Notes: generated by a model from the letters alone, not told the origin. A stretch of 64,000 nt of DNA from Phalacrocorax aristotelis (GCF_949628215.1 NC_134288.1:4216001-4280000), one strand, 5' to 3'. Positions 51,901 to 63,833 are shown, counted from the first letter of the stretch. Numbers and translations are program-made.

Positions 51901-53372
51901 TTTGGAGTGAAGTCTGGGAGACTGATGGGATGGAGGTGGACTCCAGACCTGTCCCCTGTGGCTGGAGCCCCAGCACAGAAGATGGCTGGGCTCAGTGATG
52001 TTGCTTTCATTGGCCGCACAGTGTAACGTAGGGGCTTTGCATGGTTCCAGTCTTCCCAGTGAATTAAAATGCTCCCATGAAGGGGAGTCTGTGCATGAAC
52101 AAGGTGACTTTGAGCACATCAGGCTAAAACAGGGTGCAAGCTCCCATGTCTATGTCCCATGTGGGCTTTCTCACCAGGCTGGTGTTCAGAAGCTCAGGTC
52201 CTCATGGGGATTTGGCAGTAGTTGGTGTAGAGCTGGGCTCTGTGGGTGTGTCTATTGCAACTCCCCTGGGGAGACCATCATGGTGACACCAGTCCTGAGA
52301 TCCCTTGACCACAGCATCACAGAGGTGCTCAACCTTGCCAAGATGGCAGAGTTTCAGTGTCCTGAAGAGCCACAGGCACTGGTGGACCACAGGTCCCTCA
52401 GAGGTTACCATGGTGGTCTGCTGCCTGTCTGTCCTGGGCTCGGAGTCAGGTTTCCACCCACACCCTGGAGGGATCCAAGGCCTTTGGTGGGTCCAGTGCC
52501 AAGTACCTTTGCCACGAGTGCCCCGGCAGTGGGATGAGCTCTCTGCCCAGACCTACCAGCTGGCCCAGCCTCACACATTCTTCTCAGGGCATGTACTCGC
52601 CCCGCGCTCTGCTCACCCCCTCCCCTGCCTTATCTTTAAAGCGATTTTATTTTCGGAGATTCCTTCTGTAGTTCCTTCTGTTCGCCCTAGTTTCTCTTCT
52701 TCTTTGAAGAGGTTCCAGCAGGGTCCATCAAAGGCCGAGCAGATCTGTAGAAAGGGAAATGTGGAATGGTTGCTCCAGCAGCTGCTGAAGTGCACTTCCG
52801 CTGGGTTCAGGCCTTTTCGGCGCTGGTGTTTGTGATGTGGTTTTCAGGGCGGTAGGAAGCTCTTCCTCGCTGCTGGCAAGGCCTGAGCTGGGCCCTGCTC
52901 AGGCAGGTGTGATGGGGCATCCTCAGTGGGGCAGGGATCTCAGAGGGCTCCTATAGACCTCCCACGAGACCCCACGGGCACAGCGAGGAACCCACGGCTT
53001 TAGCCTGAGCGGAGGGGAGCTTTTTATTGCCTGAAGTGAACAGCCTGCCTGAATGTCCCACCAGCCCTGCACAACCATCCTCAGTAGTGGGAGCACCTCT
53101 CCTGGTCACTGAGTCACCCCCGTTCTTCCCCCTGTCACTCTGTGCTTGCCCCGTTGGTGTCCCATGATATGATGGAAAAGGATGGGGCTCCTCAGCCATG
53201 CCCCTGAGGGCTGGACAAGCCTCTCCCCATGAGACAGGACACCACCAGCTGCCCCTCCAACGAGCATTTTGTGGTCAGATCAGCTCCTACCCAGCCCCAG
53301 AGAGCCAGGAGGGTGCCAGGAGCTCAGCTGTCCTCTCCAGAGAAATCCCCTGGCTGCTCCCTGACCCCTGGG

Positions 53373-53528
53373 AGGAATGTTTCCCATTAGCAGGCTCTGA
53401 TAAGTGGCAGGAAGGAGAATTACTCTACATGCTGGGCAGTTCACTAGAGGTTTCCACACTTAACATATCACCGTTATCAGCTCCCTGAAATGCACTGGAG
53501 GTGAGTGCGAAGGTGGCTGATTAGATAA
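53373..53528. promoter_or_regulatory. GATA/MCAT motif cluster, candidate enhancer
   Basis: An MCAT (TEAD) consensus, RC CATTCCT, is at 53373-53379. GATA motifs are at 53398-53404 (tgataag), 53474-53479 (ttatca) and 53523-53528 (agataa). The combination suits cardiac/muscle control, but motif clusters also arise by chance. Confidence 0.3.
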
Positions 53529-55701
53529 AGACAATCTGCAGAGGAGCTATTTCAGGCATATTTCCATCAAGCAAGAATGTCTGCTTACAGCGAGACAGGC
53601 AGAGGTGACAGGCCAGCACTGCCAGTCCGACAGCGTCCCTCTGGCTCAGCCTGGCCATGCAAGGCTCCCTCCAAAGCAAACCCCTAGATTCTACAGCCCT
53701 GTCCTACCATGACAAGAGGGACAGCAGCCACCACCACAGCACAGCTTTCCATGCACCCCTCAACATCAGCAGGAGGTGGGTGCAGCAGCGATGCTACTGC
53801 AGGGACCCCAAAGGGGAGATGCTCCCGTGGGGCTTGGGATGGGGTTATCCCCTCATCTCACAGCACCCTGGGCACTTCCCAGCACGAGTGGCCTGCTGCG
53901 TGGACATCTCAGCCCAGGGACAGTGCTGGTCACCCTGTCCTGAGCTGGCTGTCCTCTGGCCAGGGGTGAAGTGCTGCCTCTATAACCCTTCATGCATGAA
54001 GCTGCTGCTGCCATGACCTCCTTGGTGCAGCCGTACACACCTTGCCATGGCACGAGGCTTGGGCAGCATAGGCACACTGGCGGCTGAGCCTCGGGGTATT
54101 GTGCTTACTCTGCATGCAGAAAGTCTCCAAAATTAATATGAAGATTGAGAAAGTACCTGGAAGAGATATGATGTGAGAAATTAGTGTCCAGACTTAGCAA
54201 GCAAGTCTCCAAGCAGGCATGGAGGCAGTGAGACCACCTGGAGGCTGGGGAAATTGGAGAGGTTTTGTTTGTTTGCTTTGAATTTACCAGCTTTGTGGTT
54301 CGAGGGGTTTTCTTCTGGGGATTGCCACTGTAAAGCATCTGTTTAGGAATGAAGGTTGTACTAAACACTACAAAAATTACAGGAATGTGTGAGCCTTCAG
54401 TGAAGATGCTTGAGGTCTTGCCAATGCACTTCAAAACAATGAGAGAACACAGAATCTTGCCCTGTTCATTTGAATACTTAATAGCACCTTAACTGCAGCT
54501 GGCCTGCCAGGACAGACCCTGGCACACAGCAGCCATTGGAAATCACAGCCAAGATCTGCCTTGGAAGCTGCAAGAGAGGCGCTGAGATGGAGCAGAACCA
54601 CAGCTGGGACATGGTTCTGCCGGTCCGTGTGCAGGGTCTGCCCCTGCAGTGCCCTAGCTGTTTGTGGTTTTGCATCAGTTTTCATCTGCTTTGAGATCTG
54701 GGAGCACGAGGGTGGGTGGCACATACACCCGGCCCACACAACCAGCCGCTTGCAGAGCATCAGTCCTCAGGATGATCCCATCACAGCTTCCTGCTCTCTC
54801 CACTCCTCACACACGGTCTCTTTCTCCACGGGAAACTAGACTAGGGTGGTGTTGAGGAGATAAGCTGATGGAAGCGGCCATTAGCCACAAGACAGTTGTT
54901 TCCTTGACCTGATGAAGGCCATGGCTTTGCTTTCCCAGCCTGTTGAGCCAGCCTTCTGCTCATGGGGGCTCAGCCACTGCTCAGCTTCTCCTCCCCACTC
55001 CACTGCCCTTGGTCATCAAGCCTTACACTAGGTTGAGCTCAGCTTATCCTCTCATGACAAGGGACAGCTGTTCAAGTGGCAAAAAACATGGGAGTTCCTC
55101 ATGGGACCTGAACCTTCCTCAAGACTGGCTGCCACCTAGGATGCAGCAATATTCCTGCATGTCCTCACATCGCGACAGGAGACTTTCCCGCATCACTGTG
55201 GCCCATCAGCCATCAGCAATGTCTGATTTCCAGCCTCTAGTCTGGATATGCCCTGGTGGGACACCGCCTCGGGGACAGCGGCTTTCCCCTACAAGATGTC
55301 CCCTGTCCCTAAGCAAGGCTCTGCCCCACGACATTTGGGCATCCCAGCGCAGCAGCTGAGCTGGACACACACACGTAGCCCATGCTACTGCCTGTTCGCT
55401 GGTGGGAGAAATAAACCTCCCTAAAAGCTACTCTGGGAAGCAAGTCCTGGTGTTGGTGGGACTCTGGCCCCAGGGGACCAGTTGCTGGGTCGGTGCACAA
55501 CTGGCATGGTGGCTGCGCCTGCAGGGACCTGCTCCCCCCCAGCAGAAGGGGTTCAGCATCCACGTCTGGTCCCCATCCTGGTGCTGCAGAAGCTTGGGCA
55601 CAGCTCAGGGAAGTAAAGGTGCAGCCAAAGGCAGGTTCAGCAAGGCAGTTTTGTCTTCCACCAGCCAGTCCTGCTGCCTCTCTCGCAGCCTGGCTCAGTG
55701 C

Positions 55702-55810
55702 TATTTATACCTCACTCCGTGGCCACTTCACGGCGCAGAAAGGCCTGGTGGAAAAGCTAAGGAAGTGAAATTACTTTGGGGAAGAAATGACACTACCCAT
55801 TTATAAATAA
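55702..55810 (-). promoter_or_regulatory. Candidate MYH7B muscle promoter (TATA + MEF2)
   Basis: On the minus strand a TATAAATAG box (55710-55702) is preceded about 90 bp upstream by a full MEF2 consensus TTATAAATAA (55801-55810). A CAGCTG E-box is further up at 55930-55935. A start site near 55680 would fit. I see no strong splice donor just downstream, so the assignment to MYH7B is tentative. Confidence 0.4.
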
Positions 55811-56975
55811 CCTGGGTTTCATTGATCTTTTAGATGCTCTTTTGGCAGAGACTCCAATGTCATCACTCCAGCAATGCAGACAATACTTGGGTATTGTTTT
55901 ATTCTCAGTTACAGGGAAAAGGACAGCACCAGCTGCCTTTCTATCTTTAGCCCATGAGAGCACCCTTCAATTGTTCTGCACTTCAAACAATAGGCACACG
56001 TGTGGGGGGTTTAAGATTGCTGGCCTTACCAGAGCATTTCACATCGAAATGCGGCCTTAGAGACAATAGATTTCTTTCATGCCCTGGCTGAAGCTGGTAT
56101 TTATATGACAGAGAAGCCAGGGTGCAAGAGCTCCGTCTTGTTTTTCTTGTGCATGATGGGGTAGTGAGAGGTTCGGCTCCCCAGGGACCCCTCTGAACTC
56201 TCCTCCACAAAAATAGCCCTATTGTTCTCTCTTTATTTGGCTGGTGACGAACATCACATCATCCCCTCCGCTCCCAGGATCAAGTTAATGGCTTTGGTAC
56301 TACTCTATCGCAAAAACCAGTTCCTGCATTAATGCATAAATATCCTGAGATACAACAGCATTGGCCAAAACCTCAGACTCGGCTATGTTGGTCTTAGAGC
56401 AAGGGAGAATTGGGGGATTTATTTTTTTGTCCCCATTACAGGGTACTGGGGAAGTGAGCACGCCCGCGTGCAGTTGATGAGCGATTCTCTGAAGGCATAG
56501 ATGGGCAGCCAGGCTCCCAGCTCTGCAACCGGCCCGTCAGCTGCAGTGTATCAAATGCCCGTGCATAACTCGGCAGCATCGTGGGCAAACAACCTGCTCG
56601 CTTTCTGGTGGCTCTGCCAGCGCGCTCGGTGCCGGGCTGCCTGTGCCCGGCATGGCTGGGGAACCTGGGCTGTGCCGTGGGCATCCCGGGCCCAGGATGT
56701 GGCTGAGTGGGCGACGTACCTGCTGCAAAGCTCCTGTTCATGCATCATATTCTGATGAGTTAGAAAAGCAGGGTCTTGCCAGAACTATTTCTCGCCCCCC
56801 CCACCCCCCCCCGTCGTGGCTGATGTTGTATTGAGTTTCAATTGTCTGAGCCCTGGGCAGCCTTTGAAAGGGGATGCGACATCCCAAAGCCACACATCCC
56901 ATCCCTGAAGACCGTTTAACAGCCAGAGGAGAGGTTTACAAGTTTAAAGTGCTTTTCTTTAAACTTTGCGGGACT

Positions 56976-57053
56976 CTATTTTTAGCAAAATAAGATAATG
57001 TCCCAGTTGCTGTTGTTCATCTTTTGTTGCATGCAACATGCCAAATACTTACC
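56976..57053 (-). promoter_or_regulatory. MEF2/GATA/E-box cluster with a strong minus-strand donor
   Basis: The minus strand reads CAACTG (57009-57004), an AGATAA-type GATA core on the opposite strand near 56992, and the canonical MEF2 site CTAAAAATAG (56985-56976). A near-perfect donor ATG|GTAAGTATT ends a possible exon at 57053. It could be a MYH7B noncoding exon with an intronic enhancer. Confidence 0.3.
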
Positions 57054-58150
57054 ATGTCTGCCATATTTTTTTATCATTTAACCTTCTCTGAGCTGCTTCG
57101 CAGCTCTCTTATGCTGCAGCAGAGGTTATGGGCTATCTGCATGTACAAATCCTTCCCGGGCTACTGGAATACTTTGAAAAGATCTCATTCTCCAGACTCA
57201 ATTTGGAAAAGAGAAAGAAAAGGTAAGCCAGAGCTCTCTATAAAAAGTTTTCCCAGTCACAGCAGGGTGCATTCGTTGTGGGAGTTCCAGAGGACAGGGC
57301 AGCACCTTTTTCCAACTTACTTGCAATGAAACTGGACCATTTTTGCAATTATTTGCTTAGAAATTCAAGCTTTTTATGTGCTTTCTCAGACTCTCAGAGC
57401 AAATGGAGAGAAGAGAGGACTCAGGACCCTGCCAGGACTGAGGATTGAGAGGGGAAACGCTTCTGTTTGAGTAAACTCTGTCCTTCTGCATTGTCATTAA
57501 AACTCTTGGACTTTGTTCTTCACTTCCACCCCTTGACCAACATGTGGGTGAACAGACCCCTGTGGTGGGGTCTAAGCGGGCCTCCAGTGCAGGACAGTTT
57601 TCCAGCAAGACCAGACTGGACCTACCTGTCCACTTCCAAATTCACAGCCTGGATCTGTATTAATTAAGGTGTGAATCCACAGTTACCGATCAAAGGGATG
57701 GCAGAGAGGGAGGAATAGGACTCCCGAGACCAGAAAAGAGACAAGCTGGGTGCATTAGAGAGCTATAATCGCAGAGCTTTAGTTCAGAGAGCTAAGAGGC
57801 TTGCGGTGACCTGGACAACTCCTAACACTGGTGTAATAGGATAAAGAGCTGGTTGTCTCATGGCTTGGCCTGGCAAACGGGGATGATCCGTCTATGGAGG
57901 GTGACCGAGTGTAACAACAGGCACTGCCCAGTGCTTGCTGGAGAAATCCCTCCACCACAGGCAGGCACGTCCCAGGGTGCGAGGCTGCCTTCACACCCTC
58001 CTCTTCACACATCCCACGGCGGGGTCCCCCTGCCTGGGGCTTTCCCTTGCTGCCCCAGGGTGTAGGCATGGCTGAGGGCATGAGCAGCACACGTGTAAGC
58101 ACAGCATGCGTGTGTGAGCCTGGCACCCTCCTCAGCTGCCATGCTCTAGG

Positions 58151-58178
58151 GTAATATATATGTATGTATATATATATG
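58151..58178 (+). repeat. AT-rich dinucleotide repeat
   Basis: Alternating TA/TG tract (tatatatgtatgtatatata). Simple sequence only. Confidence 0.8.
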
Positions 58179-58463
58179 CAGTCTTAATCCACCCACAGCC
58201 TCTCTGCAGGTTAAATGGGTCCGGGACTCTCCTGCACAGACAGGCTCTTGGGTGAAGTGCTTCCTGCAGGGCTTGGTGCCTGGTGCAGTTCCAGACTTGG
58301 TGCTGCTTTTGCTGCTGGATAACAGTAGCACTTAAGGCAGATGGGAAGCCAAGGAAAGGATAAAGTCACTTGCAAAAAGTCATCAGGTCAGCAGCCAAGC
58401 GAGGAAGGAACCTGCTCTTCCAGGCAGTCCAGTGATGTATCTTACAGCCCTGGGATAGGTCAC

Positions 58464-58605
58464 CAAGGAGAGGGGGAGGTCTCCATCCTGGGAGGTTTTC
58501 AAAGCTTGGCTAAGTAAAGACACAGCCACCCTGCTCTCATGCTAGGGACCACTGTGAGCGGGAGGTTGGGTTAGAGACCAGCCCCTTCCCTCTCTCATTC
58601 CCTGA
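58464..58605 (+). mobile_element. CR1 LINE fragment
   Basis: ggaggtctccatcctgggag followed by ttttcaaagc and gggaggttgggttagagacc follow the conserved layout of the avian CR1 3' region. Diverged and lacking the final octamer repeats. Confidence 0.7.
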
Positions 58606-59889
58606 TGTGAGGAAATGGCCGAGCTAATCCCCACTGGTAGAGCGGACAGAAGAAACCAGTGTCCATGGGCAGCACGCTGGAGTCAATGAAATAATTGTTT
58701 CCTGGTTTTGTGATTGCAGGATCCGAGCATCAGACGTGGATTTACTCATTCTGCTCCCAAAGGTGCCTTAGTGAAAAATTAAGCCCAAATAAAGATGCAG
58801 ATTTGAGGCTGGCGTTCAGCCGTTGTTCTGCTGGCTACACACAAGCGTCACGCAACCCTCTCTTCACCAGCAGTCGATGATTTCAAACACTCATAACGCA
58901 GGTCACAAACCAAGTCCAGCTGCACTGCTTTTGTTGGAGCCTCACAGTTATATCGTAGATGTGCTGTGAAAGTGCGTAAGTAATTACATTACTCCAGTGG
59001 GTACACAAATGATTGCCTTGTGTGGAATTGTTGCATTTTGCAAATCGCAAACGCAATTGCAATCAAAAAAATGATTGCCGAGAGATGAAAATAAATCTCT
59101 TTTCTAACTACACTGTCGTGTTGATGGTACCTTACTGGCAAACTTAGGGTTGTTTCATTTTATTACATTTATTTGAAGTGCAGAGCAAGGTAGGACTGAC
59201 AGTTCATTTGTGTATTTAAACAAAAAAGGAGGAAGGACCTGGTTTGGTTTAGATTTATTTACACATAAACAAATGTTATCTGTTCCTAATACAGACATGT
59301 TCCTGCAGAAATATCCCTCCTGATTTGTCACACTGCCATTTTGAGCCCTATTGCTGGGAAATAAAGTATATGAAACTGTTCTGAAATCTGAGATTAACAG
59401 AGGTACTCAACTGAAGAGGCACAGAACAGCCCCCAGCCTCGGATCTGCCCAAAACGAGAGCAGAGAGCAACCCTATCTCCTGATGAACTGAGACAAAGTG
59501 AGTGTAAGTACACATCTAAAGTGGGAGAAAAATATCAGCTTGCATTATGCCCCAGGGTGTCCCAGAGACTGCTGAGGACTTGTGAGTGTCTCCCTACCGC
59601 TGCTTGGCACATGGTCGAGGATGTCCCCCCGGGCACACCCGGGCACGTTCAGCAGCCTCTCTGGGAACAATGGGGGCACACCTGCGACGGGGGCTGCCAA
59701 CGGGCTGGGCTGCATCGAGGTACCCCCGGCGACCCCCTTTTCCAGGTCCTGTTTGGGCAGTGCAGCAAAAGGATGCAGGCAATGAAGGTGCTGAAGAAAT
59801 GGAAAAGATGAAGATGTTTTCAATAACAGTTCAGTCGGGCTCTTTAATTTCCAAAGCCAGGCTTGCAGTTCCCCTGTCTTCCCCTGCCT

Positions 59890-59970
59890 GCAAAGGGTGA
59901 ATTTCTGCTCCCACGAAGGCAACAGATGATGCAGCATCAGTACAAGGTAAAGTGCCGAAGAGTTAACATG
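59890..59970 (+). repeat. 81-bp diverged direct duplicate, copy A
   Basis: Aligns without gaps to 60525-60605 with 61 of 81 identities by hand count; most differences are transitions. Both start gcaaa and end acatg. Origin unknown: old local duplication or two copies of an unrecognised element. Confidence 0.6.
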
Positions 59971-60524
59971 ATGATGTTTTCCATTGCTTTTGGTTCACAG
60001 GAGCCTCAGAAATGACGCTGGGGGCTTGCAGTAGGTACTCTGGGGGAGGTTCACAGTGTGCAGTAAACCACGGTCCAGGTTACAAGTTCTCCATGGCAAA
60101 AACACCAAGACACTCTAGGAAAAGAAAGGCAGAGCAGGGGCGAGCTCGCCTGCCCAGCTCCTCAGGACTGCCTTTCAGGCCTGATGGGTCCCTCCAAGCT
60201 GGGATAATTTTGAATGAATTGGTTAGCATCAAATGGAGATGGGGTGTTGCTTCAGCTCTCTTCCCTCAGAGGAGGCTCCCTCCCCTGTGGGAAAGGCAGA
60301 GGTTTGCAAGATCTCCCTTTGTGCACCTGCAAGGATGCTGGTGGTCACCCCGAGGCTGGGCTCGAGCACCATGGGCTCCCTGGGGGGCCAGAGTCACCGA
60401 CTGCGGTGGCCCCTCCAGAGGCTGGAGCTCTCCAGGGGACCGTGGTGGCAGCCCCGCATGCCCAGCTACACCCAGGCTCTCGGCATTCAGAGCTACGGAA
60501 TGATGGAGTCCAAATATTGGTTCA

Positions 60525-60605
60525 GCAAAAGGCCAATTTCAGCTCTCATGAAGGCGACGGATAATGCAGCGCCAGTGCAAGAGGAAGTGCCAACAAGCTG
60601 ACATG
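60525..60605 (+). repeat. 81-bp diverged direct duplicate, copy B
   Basis: Partner of copy A at 59890-59970, same orientation, 635 bp apart. Flanks outside the 81 bp do not align clearly. Confidence 0.6.
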
Positions 60606-61820
60606 CAAACTGCCACGCTCCACTGCCTGCATTCTGCCAGCCCTGCCGCACGCTGCCTCCGAGGGACAATACAGACTCGAATCCACCAGTTCACCGCCTG
60701 AGGCCTTGTGACTGAAAATGTCTTCAGTTTTATGAAACACAGCAGCTTTCTTCCAGTTCAGTTTTCTTAGAGTGACTCCGCAATGTGAGGCTTGACACGG
60801 GTATTCACAGAGAAGATGCTCACTGGGGTCCCCCCTCGGCACTGAGCAGCAGCAGAAAAATCAGTGAACCACTGATTTTTCCATCTGGGTGGGGTTTGTC
60901 CGATGGAGGACACTCCCTCAGATCAGAGAGGTGGGGGCTTTCGCCGTCAGAGGACAAAACCTTTCCTGGGGTGAACACCTTGGCCAAGAAACCCCCCGAT
61001 GATTGAAAGTCTTCAGATGTTGGCTGAATCCGGGAGACACAACAGCTTTCAGATACATCTCTTTTGGGTGCTGACAGGCATTTGCGATTGACTCACCGGC
61101 AGTGGGAGATGGCTGTCACTGCTTGTACCTTTGCCAGGCTGTTCCCCAAGAGCAGCATCACACCAGTCGAGTCACTGGGCCCTGGGCCTTTCTCCCACCA
61201 CCCTCCCGCTGCCAGGACGCTGAGCCTTGGGCGCACACCGCTGGGAGGATCACTGGCACCATGGCAGGCTGGGAGCTCCACAGGGAAACATGTTCAGCAC
61301 TGGAGGGTATTTCTATTCAGCACAAGATCTACCCCAATAAATTGGTAACATTTTTGTCCCCCGATGAACAGACAAGACACAATCCTGTCAAGTGTTGGCA
61401 ATGGATCTGTTCTGGATCAGGCTGTGGGCGTAGGCGCATGGTGCCCACCTCCCCTTTGCAGCTGCAGGGATGGTGTGCAGCCCCAGCTTTCCAGCCGGAG
61501 CAACCAAACCCAGCGCCGGTTCCTGAGCTGCGCCACACCGTGCCCGCGCTGGATGTGGCACCTACGATGCCAACGGAGGGGTGGGGAAGCCCTGCTCTGC
61601 TCCAGAGGGGTGGGCCCTACCCAGGGGTCTGTCAGCCCACCACTCACGGGACACACCCTGGGCTTCTGCAGCCTGCATGGTGCCACGGGTGTTGCGGCCC
61701 TTCTGCAGGGGATGATGCCGTTATGGCCGATAATGACTCGTAGGGGCTCTGAATTCTTCCAGCCGCAGGTTAGCACTGCGCAGCACCGCTCCCAGAGGCA
61801 GAGGATGGTTTTCATTAGCA

Positions 61821-61950
61821 TGAGTCACCCCACTGCGGGTGAGGGCACCCCTATCGCCCCCCTCCCTGAGTCCCTGCCAGCGCTGCTCCCGCCCTCCTGA
61901 CATCACGGCATAACGTCACGGCGTGACGTCACGCCTCCCCGTGACGCAGC
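61821..61950 (+). promoter_or_regulatory. GSS upstream stress-response motifs (AP-1, CRE, ARE)
   Basis: TGAGTCA at 61821-61827, CRE palindrome TGACGTCA at 61924-61931 with a partial copy just upstream (61911-61918), and GTGACGCAGC at 61941-61950, which fits the antioxidant response element consensus RTGACnnnGC. GSS is a known NRF2 target in mammals. About 400-530 bp upstream of the GSS ATG. Confidence 0.6.
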
Positions 61951-62760
61951 CCCGCTCGGGGCACCACGCCCCCTTGTTCCAGGCACGCATGCGCGCTCCT
62001 ACCTCCCCCGCGGCTCCTGCCTCCCGCCCCCAGTCAGCTGCCTCGGCACGCGGCGGTGTAGGCCCCACCCCCGGCGTTGATAGGCCGGCTGCGCCGCCAA
62101 TCCGCGACGGAGGCGGGGTGGAGGCGGAGCCCTGTCCAATGGCCTGGCGGTGGGCGGGGCGGAGCGGCGCGGCCGGGAGCAGGTGGGGGCGGCCCCGCGC
62201 CTGGGCACGGCGGTCGCCGCGGGGGCCGGAGCTCGGCCGGGGCCGGCGGGAGGGAGGGAGGGTCTGGGGCGCCACGGCTGCCCCCTGGGGAGGGAGGCGA
62301 GGCTCCGGCGGCCGGCCGTGACTGCTGCTGCGCCCCTCCAGCGCCGGCCATGGCTGCGCCCTGGGAGGGCCTCCTGCGGGACGCGGCGGCCGTCCGGGCG
62401 GCGGCGGCGGTGGCGGTGGACGCGGCGCTCCTGGAAGGCGTCGTGATGCGCACGGAGGGGGAGCCCAACGCCTCGGATGTAAGTGCCAGGGCGCGGTCAC
62501 GGGGTGCGCTGGGTCCGGCCGGGGTGTGAGTCAGCAAAGCGGGGGGAGCGCGGGGGCAGCGCTCGGCAGCGCGCCTTGCCCTGTGTGCAGCGAGCGCCCG
62601 GCCGCGGCCCGCCGAGCTCCCGCCCGCCCTGCTGGCAAGTGCATCTCCCCGAGGGACAGCCCTCCCTTTTCCACGGGAAGGCGTGGGTCTGGAACGGCTT
62701 GGGAAATTGCCAGGAGCCCTGCGTGTGGCGGCGGTGGGGGCTCGTCCCGCGCCCAGCCTC
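61900..62760 (+). promoter_or_regulatory. GSS: GSS CpG-island promoter
   Basis: Dense CpG with CCAAT boxes at 62097-62101 and 62136-62140 and a GC box at 62152-62162. There is no TATA box, as usual for a housekeeping gene. A noncoding first exon probably ends near 62182 (CAG|gtgggg), because the ATG exon starts at an acceptor-like cccctccag at 62332-62340. Confidence 0.75.
62350..62478 (+). CDS. GSS: GSS coding exon 1
   Basis: 43 codons inside the CpG island. Donor gtaagt. An acceptor-like sequence lies 9 nt upstream of the ATG, so a 5' noncoding exon is likely. Confidence 0.93.
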
Positions 62761-63833
62761 TCCCCACCCCGTTCCACCCTTTGAACCAGGGGAGCGTCTC
62801 TCGGAGGGGCCTCTGGTCTTGGCGTGCTCCCAGCTACAAGCCAGCCTTCGCCCCGTACCTGGGGCAAGGGGGCGGGGGTGGTGGGTGCGTGGGGTTACCT
62901 CTGGCAGCTGGGCGCTGATGGGCGTCCGGCCTGTTGGAGGGGGTGCTGTGAGGGGTCTCGGAGGGAGAAGTGCCCCTGTGCAAGAGAGGTGGGACACCGC
63001 CGGGGACAGGTCCCTGAGGAGCCTGGGGACAAGCAGGCAGCTGCGCTGGGAGCTGGCAGAGGTACGAAGGACATTACCACGGGGGCTGCTCCTTGATGTC
63101 AACCCCATGGTCAGGTCAGGGCTGTGAGGGAACCTTGAAGGGTGAGAGGAAGAGAGAGCCTGGGAGGAGAGGCCAAACACACCGCCAGTGTCCCTTGTCT
63201 TGTGTAAAAATCAAGGTGAATTGGGAACTTCTCTCTGGTGCAATGTTTTGGCTTTGAGGGTGGCCCTGTGCCTGAGCTTTGGGGTAAGCCAGTGGTCCAG
63301 AGTCACCCCTGGGACTCAGTCAGCAGGGATCAAAGGAAGCGACTCCGATGGCCAAAACCCAGGACTGGCAAATTCGCCTTTTCACTGAAAAGGTGGAGAA
63401 GGTGCTCTCCAGTTAAGATGGAAACAGAGCATCCTTGAGAGGGAAGCACTCAGCCCAGCTTGAGCTCTGGAGCAGCTGCTCCTGCTTCTGCAGTGCCCCA
63501 CAGATGGCTCACAAAGCAAAGCCCTCAAAAGTCTGGTGTCAGCAGGGTTGAGGCCATACGTCTGTCCAGGGTGCACTGCGGAGGGCTGGGGGTGGTGTCA
63601 GCCTCCAGACAATCAGAGGAAGCACCTCTTTAGACCCGCTTAAACTGTATTGACCTGACCGCGCTGCTGCTGTGCCCTTGTTTACAGGTGGTGAATTACG
63701 CTCCCTTCACGCTGCTCCCATCGGCAGTACCAAGTGCCCTGTTTGAACAAGCATATGCTGTTCAGCAAGACTTTAACCTGCTGGTGGATGCTATTAGTCA
63801 AAACAAAGAATTCCTGGAGCATACTCTGGCCAG
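62350..63833 (+). CDS. GSS: GSS, glutathione synthetase, first two coding exons
   Basis: The ATG at 62350 (ggccATGG, good initiation context) opens [20 protein letters not shown] to GEPNASD, spliced at 62478 (gtaagt) to 63688-63833, which encodes [20 protein letters not shown] to HTLA. These 91 residues match the start of human glutathione synthetase (474 residues), which joins gamma-glutamylcysteine and glycine using ATP in the cytosol as the second step of glutathione synthesis. The ATP-grasp catalytic residues lie in later exons outside the window. The Ala-rich N-terminus is longer in Ala than in mammals. Orientation is divergent from MYH7B, as in mammals. Confidence 0.96.
62479..63687 (+). 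other. GSS: GSS intron
   Basis: Starts in the CpG island and then becomes ordinary. No repeat or gene recognised. The next GSS intron (63834-64000) is cut by the window end. Confidence 0.8.
63688..63833 (+). CDS. GSS: GSS coding exon 2
   Basis: 146 nt, acceptor ttgtttacag, donor gtaacc. The [20 protein letters not shown] segment is strongly conserved. Confidence 0.96.

Larger units (their letters stand above)
48913..61800. other. MYH7B 5' intron/upstream region, divergent spacer to GSS
   Basis: About 13 kb. It must contain the MYH7B noncoding exon(s) and promoter because exon 1 begins at a splice acceptor. I cannot place that exon with confidence. Open frames here (e.g. 49661-50419, 52305-52835) have no family resemblance. 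Motif clusters, a CR1 remnant, an AT repeat and an 81-bp duplicate are listed separately. Confidence 0.65.

Noticed and set aside
49661-52835. Frames of 120-252 codons upstream of MYH7B
   Set aside because: GC-rich, unrelated to any family I know, no consistent splice borders, and overlapping frames on both strands are similar in length.
57234-57245. CTATAAAAAG as a + strand TATA box
   Set aside because: No coding exon or CpG island follows on the + strand, and the nearest + gene (GSS) has its own promoter 5 kb away.
60695-61050. Possible third repeat pair (gtcttcag ... acagctttc motifs)
   Set aside because: The match needs large gaps and covers under 30 bases, too weak to separate from chance.
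61916-63180. Several long frames on both strands around the GSS CpG island
   Set aside because: High GC depletes stop codons. The Pro/Arg/Ala-rich translations look random, and the real GSS exon explains the only conserved frame.
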